Positions 43,031 through 51,975 are shown, numbered from the stretch's first letter. The stretch: 64,000 nucleotides of DNA from Chryseobacterium tagetis (GCF_016735585.2 NZ_JAERSE020000004.1:186001-250000), one strand, 5' to 3'. The notes: generated by a model not told the origin, from the letters alone. A program made the numbers and translations.

Positions 43031-45430
43031 TTAATGTTTGGTATATTCCGGGGCTTCTACCGGAAGCATAGTTGGCATAAAATACTCATTAAGCCAATAG
43101 AAAGTTTGTCCGTTCTGCTGAATTTTCACTGCTGGATTATTTCTGTAGGTCAACATTCTTTCAGCCAAATCTTTGTAGTATTTAAAGTAAGTTCTTACGG
43201 ATTCGTTGATGATGATTTTAGATTTTTTCCAAGCTTTCAGGTTGTATTTAGACATCATTTCTTCTTCAGAATTATCAAAACCTGTACTTACTCCTACCGC
43301 ATAAGACATTGGTTTTTCATATAAATCCGATTTGTCTAAAAACTTAATGGTCGGATTATATTTTTTCAACAGCTTGATATATTCATTGATGGCTTTTGAC
43401 TGATTGAAGTCTGTTCTTTCCGCATTGGTTTTCTGATACACTTCTGTATAGAAAGATTTTAAATTATCATATTCTGCTTCGGAAATCAAAATTCCTTTTT
43501 CCATTCCCTGCTTAAATTCTTTTAATTCAGAAGGAATATATCCTTTAACTAAAAACGGATTTCCATAGTTCACCAATTGTGCTGCAATACCTGCAGAAAC
43601 AGGATTGGTCAATCCCGGATACAGATATTTGTATTTCACATCTACATCTGTTCTTCCTGCTCCTACTGATGAATGGAAATGATCATTCAGAGATTTATCA
43701 ATGGTTTCGTTGTCTAAAGTCACCTGAGCAATCAAACTATCTACTGCCTTTTTTAAATATCCGGGTGTTGCAATATCTCCTTTTTTAGGAAAAATGACAA
43801 ATCCCTGAGACATACTTTGTTTTGGATAGTCTAATGAAAAGAATCCAGCTTCACTTTCTACCAGACTAAAGTTATTTCTGGTCAGTACATCACTTTGATT
43901 AATAATGTTTTGTTTTTTAAGCTCTGCAATGTTTTTGGCTGTGTTTGTAACCACATTTTCAGACATCAATACAAAATCATTATAAGTATCTGATGATCTT
44001 GCACTGGTCTGGAACATAATCAATCTTGCCTGAGCTTGGGTAAGAGCGTTAATCACCCCATACATATTTCCTCCCTGATTGGATGAAGTTCCGATGGTGA
44101 TGATAATATTGGTTTCATCGGGACGGTCACTAAGAAGACGACCTGCTGCCATTAATCCTTCGTTTACAGGCTGATAACTGCTTGTGCTCGGACAGTTCAT
44201 TTCATTGGTCTTCTGATCGATAAATGTCGTTATCTTGCTATAATCATTGCTTAAGTTTGAAGCGGCAACATTATCACCACAGGTGTTATTTTTATACAAA
44301 ACTGCACCATACTTTACCGAATTGAAGTAAGAAGGTTTTTCAAATCTAAGCTGTAAATCCTGCAATAAAGATTTTACAATAGGCGCGTAAGGAGCATTGG
44401 AAGCACTTATATCCAGTGCAAAAACAATATTTATTTTTTTATTTTTCTCAGTAATTTCTCTATAACGATCAAAAATTATACGTTCTCCCAGTACGTTGAA
44501 AACATAGTTTTTGCTGTAATCTAAAATATTGGTAAAGTATTTCGTTTTGGAATCTGGGGTTGGAGCAGTATCCAACCCTAAATTAACCGGAAAAATGTTC
44601 TCCAGTGGAGTTCTTTTGTTTACATCAGTAAGTAAAATGGCCGTTCTGTTTTCCACATTCGATCCACCAGGAGATCCTTCATGTATTCCTAAAGCCGTTT
44701 CCGTAACTCCCGTAGGGTTTTTCATTTTAAGAGCCGATCTTTCTCCCCACGCTGAAATTACATTAGAACTTACCCATCCATACAATCCTTGATTGATGCT
44801 ATCAATGTCAATGGATGGCTTTTTTCCTACCAAAAATCGTTTATTATTTTCTGCCTGTTTGTAGACATATACCATTTGTCCATTCGGAATTTTCACATTC
44901 GCCTGTTCAATCAAACTTGGTGAATTGAAAACCATAATGGAGTCATTTTTATAATATCTTTCGGCACTTCTTATCACATCACTATTGCTTGGAACAACAG
45001 CAACTCTTACAGGGTAGCCTGTTTTTTCGCTTTTCAAGGAACTGTTCCATAGTAGCAGCTCAGATTCCGGAATCCATCCGTATGTTTTGATAGATTTTGA
45101 CGACACTTTTTTCATTAATGCATCCGGAACGTATTCTGCAACTTTTACCATTCCGTCTCTATGTTTTAAAACCATAAGGGGTTCTAAGAACTTCACTTCT
45201 TTGTATGATTTTTCATCGCTTTTATCTAAATACGCCGTATTTCTGGACCTATCGGAAATCACGATCCAAGGAGCAGACTTTTTTGGAAATCCATTAACAA
45301 CAGGAGAATTGTCTACCTGCCCATAATATTCCGGTTCCGGTGTTCTTTTTGAAGGTAGTTTTACCTGACAACTTGTAAGCAATACTGAAATACCTATATA
45401 ATATGCTGCTAGAGGAAATTTATTTTTCAT
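43031..45430 (-). CDS. tssR: T6SSiii outer-envelope protein TssR
   Basis: ~799 residues, a lipoprotein by lipobox LTSC (Cys21). It has N-terminal SH3-like beta modules (WIVISDRSRNTAYLDK, YGWIPESELLLW, YGWVSSNVISAW), then a von Willebrand A-like domain starting at NIVFALDISASNAPY (the D-x-S MIDAS-type motif) near the middle, and a helical C-terminus. This layout is that of TssR, one of the T6SSiii-specific TssN/Q/O/P/R trans-envelope proteins. The ATG at 45430 was chosen as it gives the signal sequence; an ATG at 45484 overlaps the previous gene's stop region. It is last in a four-gene operon. Confidence 0.85.
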   Translation of the reverse strand: MKNKFPLAAYYIGISVLLTSCQVKLPSKRTPEPEYYGQVDNSPVVNGFPKKSAPWIVISDRSRNTAYLDKSDEKSYKEVKFLEPLMVLKHRDGMVKVAEYVPDALMKKVSSKSIKTYGWIPESELLLWNSSLKSEKTGYPVRVAVVPSNSDVIRSAERYYKNDSIMVFNSPSLIEQANVKIPNGQMVYVYKQAENNKRFLVGKKPSIDIDSINQGLYGWVSSNVISAWGERSALKMKNPTGVTETALGIHEGSPGGSNVENRTAILLTDVNKRTPLENIFPVNLGLDTAPTPDSKTKYFTNILDYSKNYVFNVLGERIIFDRYREITEKNKKINIVFALDISASNAPYAPIVKSLLQDLQLRFEKPSYFNSVKYGAVLYKNNTCGDNVAASNLSNDYSKITTFIDQKTNEMNCPSTSSYQPVNEGLMAAGRLLSDRPDETNIIITIGTSSNQGGNMYGVINALTQAQARLIMFQTSARSSDTYNDFVLMSENVVTNTAKNIAELKKQNIINQSDVLTRNNFSLVESEAGFFSLDYPKQSMSQGFVIFPKKGDIATPGYLKKAVDSLIAQVTLDNETIDKSLNDHFHSSVGAGRTDVDVKYKYLYPGLTNPVSAGIAAQLVNYGNPFLVKGYIPSELKEFKQGMEKGILISEAEYDNLKSFYTEVYQKTNAERTDFNQSKAINEYIKLLKKYNPTIKFLDKSDLYEKPMSYAVGVSTGFDNSEEEMMSKYNLKAWKKSKIIINESVRTYFKYYKDLAERMLTYRNNPAVKIQQNGQTFYWLNEYFMPTMLPVEAPEYTKH

Positions 45431-45484
45431 CCTGATTTTTCTTTTATGATTGGTGTTGTGTTGTTCGTAGAAATGAACAATCAT

Positions 45485-46393
45485 TTATTTGCTTTGGGTG
45501 ATATCAACTTTGGTTACGCAAGACTGTGCATCATCAAAGTTTACTTTTACAGTCTGTATTACATTATTTTTATCAAACTGAAGACCTGCACAGTACATAT
45601 AAAAATTGTTGGCTTTACTATCATTTACTTTTACCACCGTGTTTTCGTTGTTACAAAGATATTTTCTCAGTAAATAATTATAATGGGTATTGAAACTGTT
45701 TCCATTGGCAATTTGCTGCAAATGATATTTAAAATCATTATCCATTTTAGCATACGTATCTTCTACCGTTACATCTTCCTGCAGCGCATCATACCCCTGA
45801 AGTATTTTGATGTGATGTATGATAGGCTCTATGCTTTCATCCGTAAATAAAGTAACGACATAATCTCCCGGTTTTTTGTAAGAATAGGTAGCAAATTTTT
45901 CTTTGGAATCTATATTTCCTGTTTCTCCAAATTTCCATGTAAATTGTTTTGCTTCAGAAATCGCACGGAATTGCACATTCTCAAATACCATTGCCTGAGA
46001 CTGGGCATCAATCGTTGTATGGATTTTTGTAGTGTCCTTTGGCTTGGCAACTTCTCTTGAACGCACCATTACAGGGAATGATTTTGAATATTTACTATCA
46101 ATAATTAAAGTTACCTGATAATATCCCGGTTTGTTGTAAAAGTGAATACCGCTATTTTTATCAGACGTTGCTCCGTCTCCAAAACTCCATCTTTTGGTTT
46201 TGGCAAACTGGGTTTTATCTTCAAATAGAAGTGTATCTCCTACCATAAGTGTAGACGGGTACACCAGTCCTACGATATCATCATTTGAATGGATCACTTT
46301 TTTCTGAAGCCATAGAGCAACCAAAGCTGCTATAAGTAAGGTTGCTATAACCCCGATGATGATATTCTTCTTGTTCTTTTCAAAATAATTCAT
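45485..46393 (-). CDS. T6SSiii envelope protein with two PKD domains, TssP-like
   Basis: 302 residues: short cytoplasmic N-terminus, one TM helix (~11-31), then two PKD-like beta domains in the periplasm (RWSFGDGATSDKNSGIHFYNKPGYYQVTL and FTWKFGETGNIDSKEKFATYSYKKPGDYVVTL, each shown by its W-x-FG and K-PG-Y-VTL; described here only in outline) and a C-terminal domain with Cys residues. It precedes tssR and follows two single-TM proteins, matching the TssO-TssP-TssR order. Which published letter it bears is uncertain; part of the trans-envelope complex is a safe reading. Confidence 0.65.
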   Translation of the reverse strand: MNYFEKNKKNIIIGVIATLLIAALVALWLQKKVIHSNDDIVGLVYPSTLMVGDTLLFEDKTQFAKTKRWSFGDGATSDKNSGIHFYNKPGYYQVTLIIDSKYSKSFPVMVRSREVAKPKDTTKIHTTIDAQSQAMVFENVQFRAISEAKQFTWKFGETGNIDSKEKFATYSYKKPGDYVVTLFTDESIEPIIHHIKILQGYDALQEDVTVEDTYAKMDNDFKYHLQQIANGNSFNTHYNYLLRKYLCNNENTVVKVNDSKANNFYMYCAGLQFDKNNVIQTVKVNFDDAQSCVTKVDITQSK

Positions 46394-46450
46394 ATTCTAA
46401 TATTGTGGTGTGTTTTTGGGTTTTGTATGTTTGGTCGTTTAGCGAAATTT

Positions 46451-46981
46451 TTACTGTGTTCTCGCTTTCATTTCGTTATTACGCTGAAACAGTTGGCTCT
46501 TCTTTTCTTTAAAGCCTATAGAACAGTCTTCAAACTGTTTTTTAAATTTCTCGATGTCTTCCGTTACGGTAGCAATCGTTTTTTTATCATCAAAATACAT
46601 TTTGTAAAAAAGGGCTATTTGTGGATAAGCATCTTTTCTTAAATCAAGAATTTTGGTATCGCCACTTTCATAATAATTGGTAATATCATTTACTCCATAT
46701 ATGATACTGTTTTCTACAAAAGGCTGTGGCATTTCATTGGTCAGACGGTTAATCTGATTATATGTACTGTCCATTATTTTGTAGCTGTATTTTTGTTTTT
46801 GATCGAATCTTGCTTTTTCCTCAAGATTTTGAAGGGAGACAACATCTTCATCCGAAAAAGGAGACGGGGAATCTTTTAAAAAGATAACTCCTAAAAATAT
46901 AAGTGCTGCCAACAACATCAGTATAAGATAAAGGAACTGATACTGTTTTTCTGTTTTAGATAATGTAATATGTCCTTGCAT
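46451..46981 (-). CDS. T6SSiii single-TM coiled-coil envelope protein, TssO-like
   Basis: 176 residues: a cytoplasmic N-terminus, one TM helix (LYLILMLLAALIFLGVIF, ~18-35), then a periplasmic helical region with long charged stretches (LQNLEEKARFDQKQKYSYKI, VTEDIEKFKKQFEDC). It resembles TssO/TssQ-type proteins of T6SSiii by size, topology and place between another single-TM protein and the PKD protein. There are 11 bp to the upstream gene. Exact letter not certain. Confidence 0.6.
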   Translation of the reverse strand: MQGHITLSKTEKQYQFLYLILMLLAALIFLGVIFLKDSPSPFSDEDVVSLQNLEEKARFDQKQKYSYKIMDSTYNQINRLTNEMPQPFVENSIIYGVNDITNYYESGDTKILDLRKDAYPQIALFYKMYFDDKKTIATVTEDIEKFKKQFEDCSIGFKEKKSQLFQRNNEMKARTQ

Positions 46982-46992
46982 AGCTCTGTTTT

Positions 46993-47529
46993 TTATCTTC
47001 GTCTTCTACTGCCTGTGAACTTTCTGGTAGGGTCTATTCTTAATTCATCATTTGCTCTTCCTACCTTACCCAAACATTCTTCTATATCCCTACGAGCCAT
47101 TTCTTTTTGATGCTCTACGATGATGATCTGATTTTTCAGATCAATCATGCTGCCAATCTGCTTCATGAGAATTGCATAGTGTTTAAAATTATCAGCACTG
47201 TCTTTTCCCATAATATTTCTGGCATCTCTTACATTCTCCAAAATAGAGTTTCTGAGAAATATATCATTATCCACCTTGTTAATGTCAAGCTGGTCCATTT
47301 TATAATAAATACTATCTACATGCGTTTTTAATACGTCGCTTCGTTCAAGCAGCTCGCGGTATGCTGAAACTTCTTTGCTAATTCCCTCCTCCTGCTGCTC
47401 ATAGCTTTTAAAAAAGAAAAATACAGACATAAAAGAAATGCCTGCTAAGACCAGAAAAGATAGAATAAATTTCCAAATACCTATCCTGACGTCCGATTGG
47501 TTTAATTTTTTCTCCTTGTTCGAAGACAT
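46993..47529 (-). CDS. T6SSiii single-TM coiled-coil envelope protein, first gene of the tssR operon
   Basis: 178 residues: N-terminal cytoplasmic tail, one TM helix (FILSFLVLAGISFMSVFFFF, ~22-41), then a periplasmic coiled-coil (EEGISKEVSAYRELLERSD, LKTHVDSIYYKMDQLD) and a basic C-terminal tail ending GSRRRR. It is a TssO- or TssQ-type trans-envelope subunit by context. It is transcribed divergently from the response regulator gene 169 bp away; the intergenic DNA shows no perfect TAnnTTTG element. Confidence 0.6.
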   Translation of the reverse strand: MSSNKEKKLNQSDVRIGIWKFILSFLVLAGISFMSVFFFFKSYEQQEEGISKEVSAYRELLERSDVLKTHVDSIYYKMDQLDINKVDNDIFLRNSILENVRDARNIMGKDSADNFKHYAILMKQIGSMIDLKNQIIIVEHQKEMARRDIEECLGKVGRANDELRIDPTRKFTGSRRRR

Positions 47530-47698
47530 ATGTTGTGATTTGTTTGGACGGTGAAATTATTAAAAAAAATAAAAATACACAAAATTTATTCCCATAATCA
47601 CTCATTGGAGAATATTAATTTTATGTTTCATCAGAATTTTATAAATTAGACCTCTTAAATTTTAAATATCTACACCAAATCGATATTGAAATATTAAA

Positions 47699-48370
47699 AT
47701 GAACCAAATCCTAAATAAAAGAGTTCGCTTCTCAATAGCAGACAGTGATTTTTATTTTAAGAAAATAATGATCAAGACGCTTTTGGAAACGCCTTTCAAC
47801 ATGCTTATCAATGACTGTAATAATGGTCATGAGCTTATCAACAGAACATATAGACGGCAGGAAGACGTTTTCATTATAGAGCTATTCATGCCTGTACTGA
47901 GCGGAATCGAAGCTATAAAATTTATCCGGAGAAATAATAACGAAACACCTATTATTACCTATTCCGGAACTTATCAGGAAGATATTGCCGAAATTTTATC
48001 AAAGATTCCCAATATATATTACTGCCAGAAAAACAGCAATATCATCAAAAATATTGTAAAAGGGAAAATCTCTGACAACAATTTTGATTATGATTCTTAT
48101 TATGAGGAATGGCAAAAACAGCCTCTTCAGGTACAGGAATATATGAACAGACAAAAGAAAAGTCAGGAAGAACTTTCTCCCACAGAAATTCAGCTGATGA
48201 AGTTTTGCTACGAAGGGTTCAGCAACAAGGAAATTGGGGAAAAACTCAGTCTCAGTACACGAACTATCGATACCTACATCAACCGTCTCACGGAAAAACT
48301 CGGACTAAAAACGAAGCTTCACCTGATAAGGTTTTGTGTAGAAAATGGATACTACAATTCCAGTACATAA
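47699..48370 (+). CDS. LuxR/NarL-type response regulator with non-phosphorylatable receiver
   Basis: 223 residues. The receiver-like domain (~8-120) ends in a linker (~120-155) and a LuxR-type GerE helix-turn-helix (ELSPTEIQLMKFCYEGFSNK, then EIGEKLSLSTRTIDTYINRL; ~155-220). In the receiver the phosphoacceptor Asp is Glu61 (VFIIELFMP), and the N-terminal acidic pair is reduced to Asp15-Ser16; Thr87 and Lys111 are kept. Such a protein should not be regulated by phosphorylation and may be locked in an active-like state. No sensor kinase is adjacent. Its place at the T6SS island border makes it a candidate activator of the tssD promoters. Confidence 0.85.
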   Translation: MNQILNKRVRFSIADSDFYFKKIMIKTLLETPFNMLINDCNNGHELINRTYRRQEDVFIIELFMPVLSGIEAIKFIRRNNNETPIITYSGTYQEDIAEILSKIPNIYYCQKNSNIIKNIVKGKISDNNFDYDSYYEEWQKQPLQVQEYMNRQKKSQEELSPTEIQLMKFCYEGFSNKEIGEKLSLSTRTIDTYINRLTEKLGLKTKLHLIRFCVENGYYNSST

Positions 48371-48445
48371 AGATATATTAACATATTGGTAATATAAAAT
48401 AAATATACAAACCTAATCAACGATCTAAAAATATTTTGCCACTAA

Positions 48446-48478
48446 TTTGCTAGTATTCAATTTTTTTAACTAAATTTG
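48446..48478 (+). promoter_or_regulatory. Promoter of the HU gene
   Basis: TTTG (48446-48449), 21 bases, then TAAATTTG (48471-48478), 30 bp before the ATG. Confidence 0.65.
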
Positions 48479-48508
48479 CACACCTAAAATTTAAAATTTA
48501 AAAAGGAA

Positions 48509-48799
48509 ATGACAAAGGCAGAATTGGTAAACACCATCTCAAATAAGTTGGGAACAGAAAAGAATGAAACACAGAAAGTTGTAGAAGCTTTTATGCAGGA
48601 GATTAGAACTTCTATGTACAATGGGGACAATGTTTATCTAAGAGGTTTTGGTTCTTTCATTATTAAAACAAGAGCTGCTAAAACGGGTAGAAACATTTCT
48701 AAGAACACTGCAATTGAAATCCCGGCTCATAACATTCCTGCTTTCAAACCTTCAAAATCTTTTGTTGAGAAAGTGAAAACCAAAGTTGCAGTAAAATAA
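48509..48799 (+). CDS. HU family DNA-binding protein
   Basis: 96 residues of the HU/IHF fold: two N-terminal helices (TKAELVNTISNKLG), then YLRGFGSFIIKTRAAKTGRN with the beta-arm (GRNISKNTAIEIPAHNIPAFKPSKSF, seen as the RN-x5-IEIPA-x5-FKPSK pattern). It binds and bends DNA as a nucleoid protein. Its strong promoter and the small basic-protein gene 41 bp downstream suggest co-transcription and high expression. Confidence 0.95.
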   Translation: MTKAELVNTISNKLGTEKNETQKVVEAFMQEIRTSMYNGDNVYLRGFGSFIIKTRAAKTGRNISKNTAIEIPAHNIPAFKPSKSFVEKVKTKVAVK

Positions 48800-48840
48800 A
48801 ATTTAACGGAATATTAACTAGTTACTAAAAAATTAAAATT

Positions 48841-48930
48841 ATGCCAAGCGGAAAGAAAAGAAAAAGACACAAGGTTGCAACTCACAAAAGAAAGAAAAGA
48901 AGAAGAGCAAACAGACATAAGAAAAAATAA
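48841..48930 (+). CDS. Tiny basic protein, probable Bacteroidota ribosomal protein bL38
   Basis: An ORF of 29 codons: MPSGKKRKRHKVATHKRK followed by KRRRANRHKKK. Lys, Arg and His make up over two-thirds of it. Such a sequence recurs, to my knowledge, across Bacteroidota and matches what I recall of bL38, a protein seen in the Flavobacterium johnsoniae ribosome; I could not check this. It lies 41 bp after HU and ends 30 bp before a terminator hairpin, consistent with an HU-small-protein operon. It is easily missed by length cut-offs. Confidence 0.65.
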   Translation: MPSGKKRKRHKVATHKRKKRRRANRHKKK

Positions 48931-48960
48931 TCTCTTTTTCTCGAGATTCACAATATAATA

Positions 48961-49006
48961 ATATAGTTGGTGTTTTTAATATTTTAATATTCACCGACTA
49001 TATTTT
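48961..49006 (+). terminator. Hairpin terminator after HU and the small basic protein
   Basis: Arms ATATAGTTGGTG and CACCGACTATAT (one G-T pair) with a 22-base loop, followed by TTTGTTTTG. The rest of the gap to the RNase gene (49007-49167) is AT-rich with no gene. Confidence 0.6.
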
Positions 49007-49167
49007 GTTTTGAACCCTATAAGATTTTTAAGGATCGATGTATGTTTTTATTTTATTTTTATCAAAACATAATAATATTAACAACTAATTCTTATATTTA
49101 AAATATTATTTATTTAATAATAAAAACACCCATTCCCTATAAATCTTAACAATTTTACCTTAATAAA

Positions 49168-50727
49168 ATGAAGAAAGAACTAATAGTTTCGCATGAAGAT
49201 GATCTTACAAAGATTGCACTGCTGGAAGATGGAAGACTATGTGAACTTCATGAGCAAGAGGACAAAAGTGATTTTATAGTTGGAGACTTATTTATAGGAA
49301 AAGTAAAAAAACTGGCTCCTAACCTGAATGCAGCATTCGTAAACATAGGCTACGAAAAAGATGCTTTTTTGCATTACCAGGATTTAGGACCGCAATACCT
49401 TACCTACAGGAAGTTTTTAAGAGATACCATTTCTAAAAAACAAAGTACTTCAAGCTTAAAAAATTTCGAGATACAACCCGAAATTGACAAAAACGGAACA
49501 GTAGACAAAGTAATCGCCAAAGATGATGTTGTTCTGCTTCAGATTACCAAAGAGCCCATCTCAACAAAAGGACCCAGAATTTCTACTCAGATTTCCTTAA
49601 CGGGGCGTTTTTTGGTGCTTATTCCTTTCGATAATAAAGTTTCTATTTCCAAAAAAGTAAGAAGTGCTGAGGAAAAAGAAAGATTAAGAACCCTTATCGA
49701 GAGCATAAAACCCGAAGGCTTCGGTGTTATTATAAGAACAGTAGCCGAAGGAAAAAAAGTAGCAGACCTGCACAACGACATGAATCAGCTGATTCAGAAA
49801 TGGGAAAGTACTTTTAAAAATATTCAAAAAAATAAAGTTCCGTCAAGAGTTTTAAGCGAAGATGATAAAGCTTCAGCTATATTAAGAGACAATTTCAATC
49901 AGGATTTCGTAAGCATCATTTGTGATGATGAACAAATGGTAAGCGAAATGAAAAATTATCTGGAGGTAATTGCTCCGGAAAGAAAAAACATTGTCCAGTT
50001 TTACGATTCTCACATTCCTCTTCTCGAATATTACAATGTTGAAAAACAGCTGAAACAGAGTTTCGGAAAACATGTTAATATTCCAAGTTCTAAAGGAGCT
50101 TATCTCGTTATAGAACATACCGAAGCATTACACGTAGTCGATGTAAACTCAGGAAATAATATTACAACAGGAGCCGCTGTCAACAAAGAACATGCCCTGA
50201 ATGTAAACAAAATGGCAGCCACAGAAATCGCAAGACAGCTTCGTCTGCGTGACATGGGCGGAATCATCGTGATCGATTTCATCGACATGACTAATCCTGA
50301 GCACAGAAGAGATCTGTATGAACATCTTAAAGAAGAAATGAAACGTGACAAAGCACGTCACAAAATTCTTCCCCCAAGTAAATTTGGTCTGATACAAATA
50401 ACCCGGCAAAGAAACCGTCCGGAAAAACAGATCGACACCAAGGAAGAAAACCCTAACAAAGACGGAGAAATCATCGCTCCAATTGTTATTGTAGAAAAAA
50501 TGGGTGAAGCTCTGAAAACCATTATGCAAAAGGAAAAAGGAAAAATATTCCTTCACGTACACCCTTTTGTGGAAGCCTATCTTACAAAAGGCATTATGAG
50601 TATTCAGATGAAATGGTTTTTAAAATACAAAAAGAAAGTAGCCATCATCCCAAGAGATTCTTTTAAATATTTAGAATACAGAATTTACAATTCGAAAAAA
50701 GAAGAATTGATAGCTTATTCTAATTAA
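49168..50727 (+). CDS. rng: Ribonuclease E/G family protein
   Basis: 519 residues, close to RNase G size, without the long C-terminal scaffold of RNase E. An N-terminal S1 domain with FIGKVKKLAPNLNAAFVNIG (~40-60) includes an insertion before the 5'-sensor region. The catalytic Mg2+-binding Asps are in HVVDVNSGNN (~330) and GGIIVIDFIDM (~365). It processes 16S and other RNAs. Monocistronic, with a clear terminator after it. No TAnnTTTG element is seen upstream; TTTTACCTTAA lies close to the start. Confidence 0.92.
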   Translation: MKKELIVSHEDDLTKIALLEDGRLCELHEQEDKSDFIVGDLFIGKVKKLAPNLNAAFVNIGYEKDAFLHYQDLGPQYLTYRKFLRDTISKKQSTSSLKNFEIQPEIDKNGTVDKVIAKDDVVLLQITKEPISTKGPRISTQISLTGRFLVLIPFDNKVSISKKVRSAEEKERLRTLIESIKPEGFGVIIRTVAEGKKVADLHNDMNQLIQKWESTFKNIQKNKVPSRVLSEDDKASAILRDNFNQDFVSIICDDEQMVSEMKNYLEVIAPERKNIVQFYDSHIPLLEYYNVEKQLKQSFGKHVNIPSSKGAYLVIEHTEALHVVDVNSGNNITTGAAVNKEHALNVNKMAATEIARQLRLRDMGGIIVIDFIDMTNPEHRRDLYEHLKEEMKRDKARHKILPPSKFGLIQITRQRNRPEKQIDTKEENPNKDGEIIAPIVIVEKMGEALKTIMQKEKGKIFLHVHPFVEAYLTKGIMSIQMKWFLKYKKKVAIIPRDSFKYLEYRIYNSKKEELIAYSN

Positions 50728-50738
50728 TACAAAATTCA

Positions 50739-50767
50739 AAACCTCTAGTTTTTCTGGAGGTTTTTTT
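50739..50767 (+). terminator. Terminator after the RNase G gene
   Basis: A stem of AACCTC/GAGGTT with a ~12-base loop, followed by seven T residues. Confidence 0.8.
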
Positions 50768-50794
50768 ATTAATAATTTTATAAAAAAATAAAAA

Positions 50795-51265
50795 ATGAAA
50801 CACCATCACTACAAAACCTCCATAGAATGGACAGGAAACAAAGGTTCCGGAACGAGCAATTATCGTGATTATGAAAGAAGCCATACCATTTCTGTAGAGA
50901 ACAAACCAATAATTGAAGGTTCTTCCGATCCGGCATTTCGTGGAGACAAAACAAAATATAATCCGGAGGAAATGCTGTTATCTTCATTATCTTCATGTCA
51001 CATGCTTTGGTATCTTCATTTCTGTTCCGAAGCAGGGATCATCGTTACCGGTTACATTGACAATGCAACAGGGATTATGGAAGAAAATTCAAATGGAAGC
51101 GGTCGTTTCACTGAAGTTGTTTTACAGCCTGTCGTTACCATTACAGATAAGACGCAAATTGAGAAAGCAAAGGAATTACATAAAAAAGCTAACGAGTTCT
51201 GCTTCATTGCCAATTCGGTCAACTTTCCTGTAAAACATACTTGCGAAATTTTAATTAAGAATTAA
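50795..51265 (+). CDS. OsmC family peroxidase-like protein
   Basis: 156 residues of the OsmC/Ohr fold. The two redox Cys are present: Cys68 in LSSCHMLWYL and Cys136 in EFCFIANSV, which reduce organic hydroperoxides in active members. A short N-terminal His-rich tag-like MKHHHY is natural to the gene. It is cytoplasmic and has no partner gene in the same operon. Confidence 0.9.
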   Translation: MKHHHYKTSIEWTGNKGSGTSNYRDYERSHTISVENKPIIEGSSDPAFRGDKTKYNPEEMLLSSLSSCHMLWYLHFCSEAGIIVTGYIDNATGIMEENSNGSGRFTEVVLQPVVTITDKTQIEKAKELHKKANEFCFIANSVNFPVKHTCEILIKN

Positions 51266-51336
51266 AAGGATCAGTACTATACACATAATTGAGGTTAATT
51301 AATGTTAAGCCTATTCTTTTCTTCAAGATATATTCC

Positions 51337-51344
51337 TAAATTTG
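51337..51344 (+). promoter_or_regulatory. -7 promoter element of the NUDIX gene
   Basis: TAAATTTG ends 4 bp before the ATG at 51349, so the mRNA would be leaderless or almost so. Confidence 0.5.
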
Positions 51345-51348
51345 AAGT

Positions 51349-51975
51349 ATGAGCTTTGGAAAAGATTTATTACGAAAAATAAAAGAGGTAACCTTACCGG
51401 GAGAACACGCCCATGGAGTTTTCTCTCCACCTTACCGACCTGTCTTTACTTATGACGAAGTTTTATCTAAAAATCCTAAGTTTGCGGCCGTTAATATTGT
51501 TTTATATCTAAAAAACAATGAATGGTATTTCCCACTCATTCAAAGAACAATTAATGAACACGACAGACATAGTGGACAGATTTCTTTACCGGGAGGAAAA
51601 CGGGAGGAAATGGATCAGGATTTTTCTGAAACTGCCGTAAGGGAAACCTCGGAAGAAATAGGGATTGAAAAAAACTATGTAAGAATCATCAGGGAAATGT
51701 CTCCTATTTACATTCCGCCAAGTAATTTTTATGTGTATCCATACATTTCATACACCAAAAAAGATCCGAATTTTATCTTGCAGCAAAGTGAAGCCGTAGA
51801 AGTTATCGAATTTCCTATCGTTTCTTTTTTAAATCTTCCGGATCAGCCTGAAATTATGACTTTAGACAGTGCAGGAGGACATGAAGTTCCCGTTATCAAT
51901 TTCAACGGATATATTATCTGGGGAGCTACAGCCATGATCTTAAGTGAATTCAGCCAGTTGCTGAAAAAAATGTAA
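51349..51975 (+). CDS. NUDIX hydrolase, CoA pyrophosphatase-like
   Basis: 208 residues. The Nudix box is of the CoA-pyrophosphatase form: LPGGKREEMDQDF followed by AVRETSEEIGI, with the REXXEE core (~residues 103-109). An upstream GQISLPGG fits the NudL/CoAse motif. It would hydrolyse CoA or a similar nucleotide derivative to phosphopantetheine and 3',5'-ADP in the cytoplasm. The next gene's promoter overlaps its stop codon. Confidence 0.85.
   Translation: MSFGKDLLRKIKEVTLPGEHAHGVFSPPYRPVFTYDEVLSKNPKFAAVNIVLYLKNNEWYFPLIQRTINEHDRHSGQISLPGGKREEMDQDFSETAVRETSEEIGIEKNYVRIIREMSPIYIPPSNFYVYPYISYTKKDPNFILQQSEAVEVIEFPIVSFLNLPDQPEIMTLDSAGGHEVPVINFNGYIIWGATAMILSEFSQLLKKM

Noticed and set aside
43031..43324. 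A plus-strand 96-codon frame at the end of tssR
   Set aside because: Antisense to the TssR C-terminus and spanning its terminator side; low-complexity aromatic composition.
45446..45673. A plus-strand open frame across the tssR/PKD-gene junction
   Set aside because: It overlaps both genes antisense and has no supporting signal.
26040..48370. The island as a prophage or contractile tail (PVC/eCIS) element
   Set aside because: There is no integrase, capsid, terminase or att repeat, and the TssR-type envelope proteins and TssH belong to a T6SS. LysM and VgrG alone would fit an eCIS, but the envelope genes do not.
50149..50562. A 137-codon open frame on the minus strand
   Set aside because: Antisense to the catalytic part of RNase G, which keeps all its motifs.
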